Below, in pieces: positions 15,542 to 23,101 of a stretch of DNA of 42,362 bases. The stretch comes from a virus. The position numbers and the translations under genes were made by a program. Every line of letters begins with the position of its first letter. Within the stretch, counting starts at the first letter, position 1. The stretch lies in the IMG/VR virus record IMGVR_UViG_3300026544_000008, positions 1-42,362 of that record, one strand, 5' to 3'. Below the pieces are notes generated by a model. It did no database searches, was not told where the DNA came from, and was given only the letters and a program-made list of their open reading frames with translations.

Positions 15542-17155
15542 CTAAAATACATCTGGTATATTTTTAAATATTAATTTACCTTTAGTATCATAGATGTATC
15601 CGTCGTATGTTTTAAATAATCTGCTATTTTTCACATCGTTAAAATAGTTCTCTGTCTCTACTATTAGAATAACCTCTGACGATACATAGAAAGTATCCTT
15701 CATCTTTATACTGGATATAAATTCTAAGTCGTCAGGTAACGCGAAACTTGAAATAGAATTATCTTCTAGTGCGTCCTTTATAGTAGATTTATCTATCCTA
15801 TTCGTAACAATGGCTACAAACTTCATATGTAGATAATCATCTCTAGAGATGATTTTATGTTCATCTGTACTCATCATTTTATATTTTCTTAGATTTTCTC
15901 TTTCGACTACTTTAAGTACTCTCAAAGAACTATCCACTAGAAAGTATATATCATTAACCGGTTCTACTATTTTATCATCACTCATGTCTTTTCTCCATTC
16001 ATCATTTGTTTCTACGGGTACTTGTGTCTCGTATCCGTATTTAGCTGTTACAAACGTCTTACCTTCTCCACCCGTGTTAATTCCAGCTGGTGGTTCTGGT
16101 GTTTGTCTATTATTTGTTGATTTCTCTAATTTACGTATACCTTTGGCTGTTATTTCCCTAACGTATTTTTGCACTTTATCTTTTATTTCATCGTTAAATG
16201 TATAAGATATTTTCTTCAATAGATTTTTATCATTATACAACTTAGCTGGTAATGTTTCCATTGGTGTTACATATGTCATATAGTCATTAAGTTCGTTGTC
16301 TAATTTACCGTTAGTATACATAATTGTTCCAGATAGATCAATCGATCTATTGTCGTAGTAAAACTCCCCGAACAAAGTGCGTAATAACATATTAGATACA
16401 TCATCATTTGTATCTACCACACTAGCTAAAACTTCACCAGTAGCTTCTATCAGTATAGCATACCTATGACTCTTAGTCGGTAACTTATATCTAATGTCAT
16501 TCGCTGCTAATTTACGAATTAATAGATTCCTAGTTACAACTTTATCGAATTCAGCACTAGATGTTTCTTCCGTGTAATCGAATATATTTAACGATCTAAT
16601 GTATGAGAATTTAGCATTGGCATACTTTCTAAGATCATTTATTATATCTGCTGTTTTTGTTATTTTAGCGATTGGGTGTCCTGTGTATCTATCGTAAACA
16701 TGGATTGTGTGTTGATTCACATATGCCATTTCTAATACAATGTCCACCATATCCATAACTTTATCTCCATTAGTAAGATTTAACATATTAGATCGCCTCA
16801 ATGTTAGACTATAATGTCTCGCAGCGGCAGAAATAGATATTGTATATTTATTTCTTCTTTCTATAAAACTATCGTGGTTTAGATAGATAATCTTTAACAT
16901 TTTCGCATCCTGTAACAAGTCTAGTTCTTCTTGTGTAGGTGCGTGTGTTGAGAGTATAGTTAAACGTTCTTTCCTTATCACTTGTTGTGTAATACATTTT
17001 AATGGATGCTTTGATAAGAAATCCTCAAATATCACTACTCCATCTTGATCAAACACCAATATACCTTTGATGTATCCTTGCGTCGACCCGGCGACTCTTA
17101 ACAAGTCATCGAGTTTATCTCCCTCAGGGGTTCTTCTTCTCAATAATTTAAACAT
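15542..17155 (-). CDS. Unknown protein (537 aa)
   Basis: I do not recognise this protein. It starts with a basic stretch (MFKLLRRRTPEGDK), has a long mixed alpha/beta N-terminal region, a Pro/Gly-rich linker at about 352-372 (RQTPEPPAGINTGGEG) and a C-terminal beta-rich domain of about 150 residues with strands such as DIYFLVDSSLRVLKVV and GYIYDTKGKLIF. No catalytic motif was found. The second ATG (17155) is used because GAGGAG lies seven bases before it; the first (17161) is too close. It is a monocistronic unit between its own promoter (17244-17256) and terminator, so it is independently regulated. Confidence 0.8.
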   Translation of the reverse strand: MFKLLRRRTPEGDKLDDLLRVAGSTQGYIKGILVFDQDGVVIFEDFLSKHPLKCITQQVIRKERLTILSTHAPTQEELDLLQDAKMLKIIYLNHDSFIERRNKYTISISAAARHYSLTLRRSNMLNLTNGDKVMDMVDIVLEMAYVNQHTIHVYDRYTGHPIAKITKTADIINDLRKYANAKFSYIRSLNIFDYTEETSSAEFDKVVTRNLLIRKLAANDIRYKLPTKSHRYAILIEATGEVLASVVDTNDDVSNMLLRTLFGEFYYDNRSIDLSGTIMYTNGKLDNELNDYMTYVTPMETLPAKLYNDKNLLKKISYTFNDEIKDKVQKYVREITAKGIRKLEKSTNNRQTPEPPAGINTGGEGKTFVTAKYGYETQVPVETNDEWRKDMSDDKIVEPVNDIYFLVDSSLRVLKVVERENLRKYKMMSTDEHKIISRDDYLHMKFVAIVTNRIDKSTIKDALEDNSISSFALPDDLEFISSIKMKDTFYVSSEVILIVETENYFNDVKNSRLFKTYDGYIYDTKGKLIFKNIPDVF

Positions 17156-17220
17156 AGTCATTCTCCTCTTATATTTTGTTTAATAGAGCTGTCGAATATA
17201 TTAATATCCTTTTATATAAC

Positions 17221-17256
17221 TTAGTCCATACAAAGACTAATGTTATAATATGTTAA
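17221..17256 (-). promoter_or_regulatory. AT-rich promoter plus start-site hairpin
   Basis: On the minus strand the sequence reads TTAACATATTATAACA, then three bases later a 6-bp stem (TTAGTC 17221-17226 with GACTAA 17235-17240). It precedes the 537-residue gene with a leader of about 65 bases. Confidence 0.6.
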
Positions 17257-17273
17257 TAAACTTATTTACAGAG

Positions 17274-17321
17274 TAAAAAAAAAAACACGGGTCAGTTCTA
17301 CCCGTTAGTAGAACTGATACC
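17274..17321 (-). terminator. Intrinsic terminator of the ligase operon
   Basis: CAGTTCTA (17293-17300) pairs with TAGAACTG (17309-17316), extended by GGT/ACC. On the minus strand a run of about eleven T follows. It closes the operon that starts with the DNA ligase. Confidence 0.85.
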
Positions 17322-17406
17322 AAGTGTGTTTATTTGTTGTGTATACATACCAAACGTTTTTCACTGTCCAGATATTGCTAGCTCTGCTAGCTTTATCATC
17401 TGACAT
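17305..17406 (-). CDS. Possible 33-residue aromatic-rich peptide
   Basis: An open frame starting MSDDKASRASNIWTVKNV and ending TWYQFY, with three Trp and five Tyr/Phe, fills the gap between the exported protein and the terminator; its stop lies inside the terminator loop. The AAGG upstream is only one base from the ATG, so translation is doubtful. It may be a real tiny gene or chance. Confidence 0.3.
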   Translation of the reverse strand: MSDDKASRASNIWTVKNVWYVYTTNKHTWYQFY

Positions 17407-17413
17407 GCCTTGG

Positions 17414-17728
17414 TCAATATACTTTTTCTTTCTGCTCTTGTATAAAGCGTTGTACAAGCTTTCTACGGTATGTTGTATCATATTTCACATTTCTCCTCTT
17501 ATGTTTTTCTATTGTAAATTCACCGCAAGTCAAAGTTAATATTTTTTTATATACAAACTCTACACATGGTCCTCTTAATCGATAGTCTTCTACGTCTACT
17601 ACTTCACCATCTTTAAAGTATATCTTATAGTATAAATCATTACCCTTAGTAGGAAACCCATATAGTGAGTTATCGGGGAAACTGAAAATAGTTGTAGTTA
17701 ATATTAATAATAGTAATATATATCTCAT
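17414..17728 (-). CDS. Small exported protein with a C-CG beta domain (104 aa)
   Basis: The N-terminus MRYILLLLILTTTIFS is a typical signal peptide or lipid-free export signal, followed by a short beta-rich domain with the Cys pair GPCVEFVYKKILTLTCGEF and a basic, charged tail (RRNVKYDTTYRRKLVQRFIQ). The Cys pattern matches the membrane-anchored protein at 14405, suggesting paralogy. Its ATG overlaps the upstream stop as ATGA and has no clear ribosome binding site, so it depends on coupling. It is likely periplasmic or extracytoplasmic; the role is unknown. Confidence 0.75.
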   Translation of the reverse strand: MRYILLLLILTTTIFSFPDNSLYGFPTKGNDLYYKIYFKDGEVVDVEDYRLRGPCVEFVYKKILTLTCGEFTIEKHKRRNVKYDTTYRRKLVQRFIQEQKEKVY

Positions 17729-18498
17729 GATCTAGAAAGAGTAAATCCGTATATGGTTAACTCTTCTCCGTTCGGTTTTACATATTTACCAACTAATAAT
17801 TCGTTAGGTCGTCCTGGTGTTATAGTAGATACTGTCATAATTCTCGTAACGGTTATCATTATATCTGTTGTCAACATTACTTGCTGGGAAGTCATTGCCA
17901 TGGATATTCCTCTGTCACCTGGGTCACCTATTCCAGAATCTTCCCAAGATAGATTTTCACTAAGTCTATTAGAAGGACCTATAAGAACTCCTCTGTTTCT
18001 AGGATCAATTGCCATTAGGCTATCTTTTATAGTATCTTCTATCAAAACTGTTGTTGAAAATATATCGTTTATCCCTCTGTTTGATTCTTGTCTTGGGTAC
18101 AGGACTTGTTGTAGATTAACATAATTACGTTGATCTACGTTATTAACAAATTGAGGCGGTTGCATTCCATATGGTGGTGGTCTAAACACTGGTGGTGGTG
18201 GAGGATAAACATTATTATACATATCCATAGCCGATACAGGACTGAAAAACCCACCTGACGATACTGTGTGTCCACGATTCCACTCTTCGTAATCATCATC
18301 GTCGTCATCTTCCGTGTCGCTAGTGATTTCATATGACCCACAACAACCTAATGTTATTTTGATAAAATTAGACTCACTCACGTTAGCGTATTCTATTTCT
18401 ATTTTATCATCGTCATTGATCTTAATGGTACACGCTTGCGTACCATTAGACTCCTTTAATGTTTCTATCATTTCATAAAAGTCTACACTTTCTGCCAT
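17725..18498 (-). CDS. Unknown protein with CC motif, acidic run and Pro-rich linker (257 aa)
   Basis: I do not recognise this protein. Residues 1-55 are a small alpha/beta domain ending in LGCCGSYE, then an acidic run (DTEDDDDDDYEEW, about 61-73), then a Pro-rich linker (YPPPPPVFRPPPYGMQPPQF, about 98-117), then a C-terminal beta domain of about 110 residues. The order domain, CC, Pro-rich linker, domain is repeated in the next protein upstream (18532-19602), so the pair may be distant paralogues. Cytosolic by appearance; the role is unknown. Confidence 0.75.
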   Translation of the reverse strand: MAESVDFYEMIETLKESNGTQACTIKINDDDKIEIEYANVSESNFIKITLGCCGSYEITSDTEDDDDDDYEEWNRGHTVSSGGFFSPVSAMDMYNNVYPPPPPVFRPPPYGMQPPQFVNNVDQRNYVNLQQVLYPRQESNRGINDIFSTTVLIEDTIKDSLMAIDPRNRGVLIGPSNRLSENLSWEDSGIGDPGDRGISMAMTSQQVMLTTDIMITVTRIMTVSTITPGRPNELLVGKYVKPNGEELTIYGFTLSRS

Positions 18499-18531
18499 AA
18501 TTTATCCTTTTTTAAATTTTATACTTATTTA

Positions 18532-19602
18532 TTAGAAACCTCTCTGTACAAAATGAGTATTGTTTATCTCTCCTGGTTGTCTAAAATTTACTGGTTTTTC
18601 TAAGTTTAATACAACTTTATCTGGATCATTCATCACGTGTCCAGAATATAAAGTTCTAGTTCTCTGGGTTTGTTGATCCATAACTGTTATTTTATTATTT
18701 ATCATAAGTCTAAAACCAGCTACACCCCATATCGATTCTACACGCTCCATGAACATTGGTTGTGTTCCCTTTGGTATATGATTCTCTATTATGCTATAAT
18801 GTTGACCTTTTCTTCTACTACCTACTATTACATCTTCACCGCAATGCAATAACAGTGTAGACTTTATAAATTGTATTAATTTATCAGTGGTTTCATCTAG
18901 ATTTTTCATTACAACATCCCCAAATTCCTCTAGAGTTTCAAATTCTGATGTTTTTAGTAATTCAGGAACTCCTCGTTGTGCAGATGTATCTGATGATTCT
19001 GGTGGTATAGAACCTGGTCCAAATAGTGATGCGGCTCTCGACAACGGAGGCATTTGTTGTGGTAGTACTGTATTTGGTAGTTGTGGTGCAAATACTGGTG
19101 GAGTATATGGTGGTAGCGGTGCGAATTCCGGTGGAGTATATGGTTCAGGTATTTGTTGTTGTGTATTATGTCTATACAGAGGCATCTCCTGCGTCGTGTG
19201 TATAGAACCTGGATGTATAAATTGTTCTCCAATACGATCAGGTCTCACATACCCATGGTTATAAAGAGGTTGCTTAGGTTCTTTTATAGCTGTATCATTT
19301 AGAAAGTCTCCATAAGTATATGGTGGTTCTATTGGTCTATTGAGTGCAAACTCATCTTCTCCTGGTTTATTACAACAGGTTGATATTTCCATTAGTCTAA
19401 CTTCATATTGATCTTTAAGTGGTTTCGTTCTACTATACTCGACCTCTTCATTTTCAGATATAACTATTTGATGTATCTCTTCTGAATTTCTTAGTAAGTA
19501 TCTAATCGCTAACGATCCATCTTCCTCTTTTGTTAGTAATGCTACCACATCTTCTTCTCTTCCGTCTATATCATCTACTATTGTTTTTACATCTACTCTC
19601 AT
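18532..19602 (-). CDS. Unknown protein with CC motif and Pro-rich repeats (356 aa)
   Basis: I do not recognise this protein. Residues 1-77 form a small charged domain ending in STCCNKPGE. The middle is Pro/Gln-rich with a near-repeat PYTPPEFAPLP / PYTPPVFAPQLP (about 153-178), likely extended and disordered. The last about 145 residues are a folded domain (ETTDKLIQFIKSTLLLHCGED; VAGFRLMINNKITVM). One base separates it from the ligase stop, and its AAAGGA is in the last ligase codons, so it is coupled to the ligase. A partner-binding adaptor is a guess from the Pro-rich region. Confidence 0.75.
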   Translation of the reverse strand: MRVDVKTIVDDIDGREEDVVALLTKEEDGSLAIRYLLRNSEEIHQIVISENEEVEYSRTKPLKDQYEVRLMEISTCCNKPGEDEFALNRPIEPPYTYGDFLNDTAIKEPKQPLYNHGYVRPDRIGEQFIHPGSIHTTQEMPLYRHNTQQQIPEPYTPPEFAPLPPYTPPVFAPQLPNTVLPQQMPPLSRAASLFGPGSIPPESSDTSAQRGVPELLKTSEFETLEEFGDVVMKNLDETTDKLIQFIKSTLLLHCGEDVIVGSRRKGQHYSIIENHIPKGTQPMFMERVESIWGVAGFRLMINNKITVMDQQTQRTRTLYSGHVMNDPDKVVLNLEKPVNFRQPGEINNTHFVQRGF

Positions 19603-19603
19603 C

Positions 19604-21532
19604 TCATATTCCTTTCATGTTTTTCATATACTCATCTATGTAAATAGTCGGTATATTCATTTTCTTAGCTTTATCGAATTTACTACCTGGTTTATCACCA
19701 TACACTAATGTAGTCACATTCTTATTCACAGACTTACTCACTCTTATCCCCTTTGACTCTAGTAAAGATTTTACTTTATCTCTACCACCACTCATTGCTC
19801 CAGTTAACACCACTACTTCTCCAGATTCTTTTACCTCCTCTTTTATTATAGGTTCTACTAATCTACATAACTCTTGTATATAGTCCATATTGTTGTTTAT
19901 GTAATCCATATAGTAATATATAGTTTTCTCTCCTATATCTGACATACCCAATAAGTCTTCTTCTTTTATATCGAATACTCCCTTACCGAATTTCTCTACT
20001 AACTTCTTACCTACACTACCGCCTACGTTATTTATACCTAGACCTTTTATAAACTTATATAACTCTACACCTTTACTATTGTTAATGCTAGTTAGTATGT
20101 TATGTATCTTTCTACTCTTAAACCCCGTTAACCCATTAAAACTATTTTCATCCAGTTTATATAGATCCGCCACATTCTTAATCACACCATTACTCACTAA
20201 CACTTCTATTATGCTTTTACCACATCCTCTGATATCCACACACTCTCTTTTAGTAAAGTGGTAAATAGTACCTATCACCTTACTAATACAATTTTCATTA
20301 CCACATCTTAGTATACCGTTTTCATTTACTATACCTCCTCCACATACTGGACAACTCTCAGGTCTCTCTATTTTCACCTCTCCTCTCACTGCTGACATAT
20401 GTACTCTCAATATCTTAGGTATTACATCTCCTGATCTAATCACTATTATACTGTCACCAATCTTTAACCCTAACCTATCAATCTCCATAAAGTTATGCAA
20501 TGTCACTCTACTTACCGTCACTCCATCTATATTCACCGGTTCTATCAAAGCCACTGGTGTAATTGTACCGAATCTACCTACTGATAACTCAATACCTTTT
20601 AAGATAGTCACTCTCTCCACTGCTTTAAACTTATATGCACACATCCATTTAGGTATTTTATTAGTATATCCCATCTCTATTTGAGAACTTACTTCATTCA
20701 CCTTCACCACCATACCATCTAATCCCACACCAAAGTCACATCTCTCTAATTCAAATTTATTAAACATAGACAGTATTCCATCTAATGATGTTTCTACTCC
20801 TACTAACTTATGTTTCTCAAATCCCATACTATACAGATACTCTAACTTTTCCCATTGAGTATTAAATACTATATCACTCTTACCTATATCCCACACCCTA
20901 AACGACAATCTTCTCTCTTTTGTCTTTTTAGGATCTAATTGTCTTAATCCACCACTAGCAGCATTTCTAGGATTACTCAATAACTTATCTCCATTTTTAC
21001 TTAACTCTTCATTAAGTATTATAAAGTCACTATCTTTGATTACTACTTCACCTCTTATCTCTATAAAACCTTTATGTTCTATTTCAGCAGGTAAGTCTTT
21101 CACCATTAAAGCATTTTCAGTTACAATCTCTCCTACACTACCATCTCCTCTGGTTATAGCTTCTATCATCATACCTTTATCGTATTTAACGTTTAAACTA
21201 ACCCCATCATATTTAGGTTCTAATAAAAAGCTTTTTACTTCTCTCCTCTTATCAAACCATTCTTTCATTTCATCTTTATCGAATATATCTAACATACTCC
21301 ACATCTTACTAGAATGAAATCCTTTTCTAAAAATCTTTCCGACTTCTACTCCTACTCTTTTAGAAATACTATTCTTTAATATTTCATTAGGATTGTTAGA
21401 TTCATATTCTAGTAATTCTCTATTAAGTTTATCATATTCTAAATCACTAATTAAAGATTCATTCTTTAAGTAATAGTGTTTACTATATTTAAGTAATAGA
21501 TTATTAGTTTCAATGTATTGTTCTTTATTCAT
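19604..21532 (-). CDS. ligA: NAD-dependent DNA ligase (LigA)
   Basis: Seals nicks in duplex DNA with NAD, in phage replication and repair. The full domain order of bacterial LigA is present at near-normal length (642 versus about 670): N-terminal Ia region, adenylation domain with EPKYDGVSLN (active Lys at 107), RGDGSVGE and NPRNAASGGLRQLDP, OB-fold (IGDSIIVIRSGDVIP), four-Cys zinc finger (C394, C397, C410, C415), helix-hairpin-helix region (FIKGLGINNVGG) and a C-terminal BRCT domain (about 566-642, VVLTGAMSGGRDKVK). The usual HxxPMLSL motif is altered to HSSKMWSML. First gene of its operon, with AGGAG before the ATG. Confidence 0.96.
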   Translation of the reverse strand: MNKEQYIETNNLLLKYSKHYYLKNESLISDLEYDKLNRELLEYESNNPNEILKNSISKRVGVEVGKIFRKGFHSSKMWSMLDIFDKDEMKEWFDKRREVKSFLLEPKYDGVSLNVKYDKGMMIEAITRGDGSVGEIVTENALMVKDLPAEIEHKGFIEIRGEVVIKDSDFIILNEELSKNGDKLLSNPRNAASGGLRQLDPKKTKERRLSFRVWDIGKSDIVFNTQWEKLEYLYSMGFEKHKLVGVETSLDGILSMFNKFELERCDFGVGLDGMVVKVNEVSSQIEMGYTNKIPKWMCAYKFKAVERVTILKGIELSVGRFGTITPVALIEPVNIDGVTVSRVTLHNFMEIDRLGLKIGDSIIVIRSGDVIPKILRVHMSAVRGEVKIERPESCPVCGGGIVNENGILRCGNENCISKVIGTIYHFTKRECVDIRGCGKSIIEVLVSNGVIKNVADLYKLDENSFNGLTGFKSRKIHNILTSINNSKGVELYKFIKGLGINNVGGSVGKKLVEKFGKGVFDIKEEDLLGMSDIGEKTIYYYMDYINNNMDYIQELCRLVEPIIKEEVKESGEVVVLTGAMSGGRDKVKSLLESKGIRVSKSVNKNVTTLVYGDKPGSKFDKAKKMNIPTIYIDEYMKNMKGI

Positions 21533-21559
21533 TACTTACTCCTATGTATTTATTAGTAT

Positions 21560-21605
21560 TATCTTTCTTAATAGATATATTATAATATATAATTAAAAAT
21601 ATATC
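21560..21605 (-). promoter_or_regulatory. AT-rich promoter region of the ligase operon
   Basis: The minus strand carries ATATATTATAATATATC about 50 bases before the ligase start, an A/T variant of the element seen in front of six other operons but without the start-site stem. Nothing else promoter-like lies between here and the RNA-like island. Confidence 0.4.
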
Positions 21606-21610
21606 AAAGC

Positions 21611-21790
21611 TAATAACAATAGATGGCGCCGACGCCCGCTGGCGTGGCAGTGCATCCGTTGACCCACGGACTCTCCCATCTAGTGCCGTCCCCGCACTAG
21701 AGTTATTGTCAAAACATATGGGAAAGATTTAGTACGAGTGCACTAAGCTCTAAAATAGGGATCGCAGTCTCTTGTAAACAAGAAAACATT
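21611..21790. ncRNA. Candidate structured non-coding RNA (GC-rich island)
   Basis: A GC-rich block in a very AT-rich genome, without a supported reading frame. Stems seen in the + strand: AATAAC/GTTATT (21612-21617, 21702-21707) closing a multi-branch; GATGG/CCATC (21622-21626, 21676-21680); ACGCC/GGCGT (21632-21636, 21641-21645); TCCGT/ACGGA (21655-21659, 21666-21670); TAGTGC/GCACTA (21681-21686, 21694-21699). Further on are TTAGT/ACTAA (21729-21733, 21742-21746) and TCTTGT/ACAAGA. The pairs exist on both strands, so orientation is open. It is not a tRNA and matches no ribozyme or riboswitch I can recall. Confidence 0.6.
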
Positions 21791-21830
21791 TAGATGTATT
21801 TTCACTAAAAGAAACATTTCTTAAAAAATA

Positions 21831-22082
21831 CTATAATTTAACATTTTTAATAGTTCTATAATATTCTTTAAATCTCTTAACTACATTAATATTATCGTTT
21901 AATAAGTAATCATAAACAACAACATTAAATGCCATTTGATATTTAATAGTTATATCTCTTCTCTCACTAGTTTCTTCTAAACCAATGATACCAGCCTCAA
22001 ACTCTTTAAAGAAACATTTAGCTTTATTCCCTTTTGGACCACTAAATAACTTTAATCTACTATCATATGTAACAAATAACAT
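21831..22082 (-). CDS. Small unknown protein (83 aa)
   Basis: I do not recognise this protein. It is Lys/Arg-rich and begins MLFVTYDSRLKLFSGPKG, with a central ETSERRDITIKYQMAFNVVVYDYLL and a basic helical end. There is no membrane segment. AAAGGAG lies six bases before the ATG. It is a single-gene unit behind a promoter of the shared class, with the RNA-like island directly downstream, which could be part of its transcript. An early regulatory role is a guess. Confidence 0.7.
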   Translation of the reverse strand: MLFVTYDSRLKLFSGPKGNKAKCFFKEFEAGIIGLEETSERRDITIKYQMAFNVVVYDYLLNDNINVVKRFKEYYRTIKNVKL

Positions 22083-22104
22083 ATAAACTCCTTTAACTTT
22101 ATTT

Positions 22105-22136
22105 GTCTATACAAGACTAGTGTTATAATATGTTAA
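22105..22136 (-). promoter_or_regulatory. AT-rich promoter plus start-site hairpin
   Basis: On the minus strand the sequence reads TTAACATATTATAACA, followed six bases later by GTCT/AGAC (22105-22108, 22114-22117) in GTCTTGTATAGAC, nearly identical to the copies at 3239, 17221 and 41880. It precedes the 83-residue gene. Confidence 0.6.
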
Positions 22137-22156
22137 TAAAAAAGATTACAGATACT

Positions 22157-22175
22157 GCTTATATTGAAATTAAGC
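22157..22175 (+). promoter_or_regulatory. Leader hairpin before thyX
   Basis: GCTTA and TAAGC pair around a 9-base loop, thirteen bases before the thyX ATG and just ahead of its AAAAGGA ribosome binding site. It could shape translation of the first gene of the operon. Confidence 0.35.
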
Positions 22176-22188
22176 AAAAGGATAACAA

Positions 22189-23100
22189 ATGACAGAAGAA
22201 AAATATGGTATTGCATATAACCTACCAAATGTAACTCTACTAAAGCAATCTGGACTAGAAGTATCAGAGTTAGCTGCTAGAACATGTTATGATAGTTTTA
22301 GAATGTCGGAGAATGACTGTATTAAGAATTATCAACCAGGAGATAAGTTAGACTCTGTTAGAGAATCAGAATTATTAGATAGTTTAGCATGGGTTCATCA
22401 ACACCACTCTGTATTAGAACACACTACTATATCATATTTAGTAAGAGGAACTAGTAGAGGATGTTTACAAGAACATGCTAGACATAGAATACAAGCTATC
22501 TCTGTAAGAAGTACTAGATACACTATGAATAAGGTTATATTTGCTTTTCTAGCTGTATATGGACAATTTATGGATAATGATTATGTTATCATAGGTGATT
22601 TAAAAACAGCTAAGAGATTGTTTCATAAACTTATAGTAAATCTAGATATGTTTGTTATTGCAGATCCTGAGATGTTAGTTGTAGAAACAAATAGTATGTT
22701 TGATAGATTAGTACAACAATATAGTAACTATAGAAGAAAATATGAAAGTAAAGCATTAACAGAATTTGTATCTATATGTTTATCTAAAGATAATATAAAT
22801 ACATTTAAGACTCTTATTAAAGCTAAAGAACTTTCTGATGTTATATTTGAAAAATTGTGTGATGGTAAAGCAAAGAGAAATGCAGGCGATCCATTCAAAC
22901 ACATAGTAACGGATAACTGGAAGGTAGATATGGTCATAACGTTCAACCTCAGAAGTTTAAAGAACTATTTCTCACTAAGAGATAGTGGAGCAGCATACTT
23001 CCAAATAAGATGGCTAGCTAAAGCAATGAAAGAAGCAACTCCTAATTTCTATCTTAAGTTAATAGATAAAAAGATATTACCGAATGGTGCAAAGGAATAG
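22189..23100 (+). CDS. thyX: Flavin-dependent thymidylate synthase (ThyX)
   Basis: Makes dTMP from dUMP using methylenetetrahydrofolate, NADPH and FAD. The signature is at 98-111, RHRIQAISVRSTRY. The classical RHRxxSxxxxSxR is kept except that the first Ser is Ala. Other family blocks: LAARTCYDSF (28-37), HHSVLEH (72-78) and QIRWLAKAMKEATP near the C-terminus. At 303 residues it is longer than the usual 220-260 because of a mid-protein helical insertion (about 140-210). It is the first gene of a + strand operon with kinases and a nuclease, so it supplies dTTP for phage replication. AAAAGGA precedes the ATG. Confidence 0.95.
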   Translation: MTEEKYGIAYNLPNVTLLKQSGLEVSELAARTCYDSFRMSENDCIKNYQPGDKLDSVRESELLDSLAWVHQHHSVLEHTTISYLVRGTSRGCLQEHARHRIQAISVRSTRYTMNKVIFAFLAVYGQFMDNDYVIIGDLKTAKRLFHKLIVNLDMFVIADPEMLVVETNSMFDRLVQQYSNYRRKYESKALTEFVSICLSKDNINTFKTLIKAKELSDVIFEKLCDGKAKRNAGDPFKHIVTDNWKVDMVITFNLRSLKNYFSLRDSGAAYFQIRWLAKAMKEATPNFYLKLIDKKILPNGAKE

Positions 23101-23101
23101 T

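Noticed and set aside
15542-17155. RNA polymerase subunit or helicase for the 537-residue protein
   Set aside because: No Walker motif and no DxDxD-type or other polymerase motif was found.
17725-19602. Single-strand DNA-binding protein (from the disordered linkers)
   Set aside because: The Pro-rich linker is internal, not a C-terminal acidic tail, and no OB-fold pattern was seen.
21720-21770. CRISPR repeat or tracrRNA-like sequence (ATTTTAGAGC on the minus strand)
   Set aside because: A single ten-base resemblance with no repeated unit, no spacers and no cas-like gene nearby.
21611-21790. tRNA or known self-cleaving ribozyme in the GC-rich island
   Set aside because: No acceptor/T-arm consensus, no hammerhead core (CTGATGA...GAAA), and the twister-sister-like GCCGACG fragment is not followed by the rest of that consensus. 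Only a generic structured-RNA call is supported.
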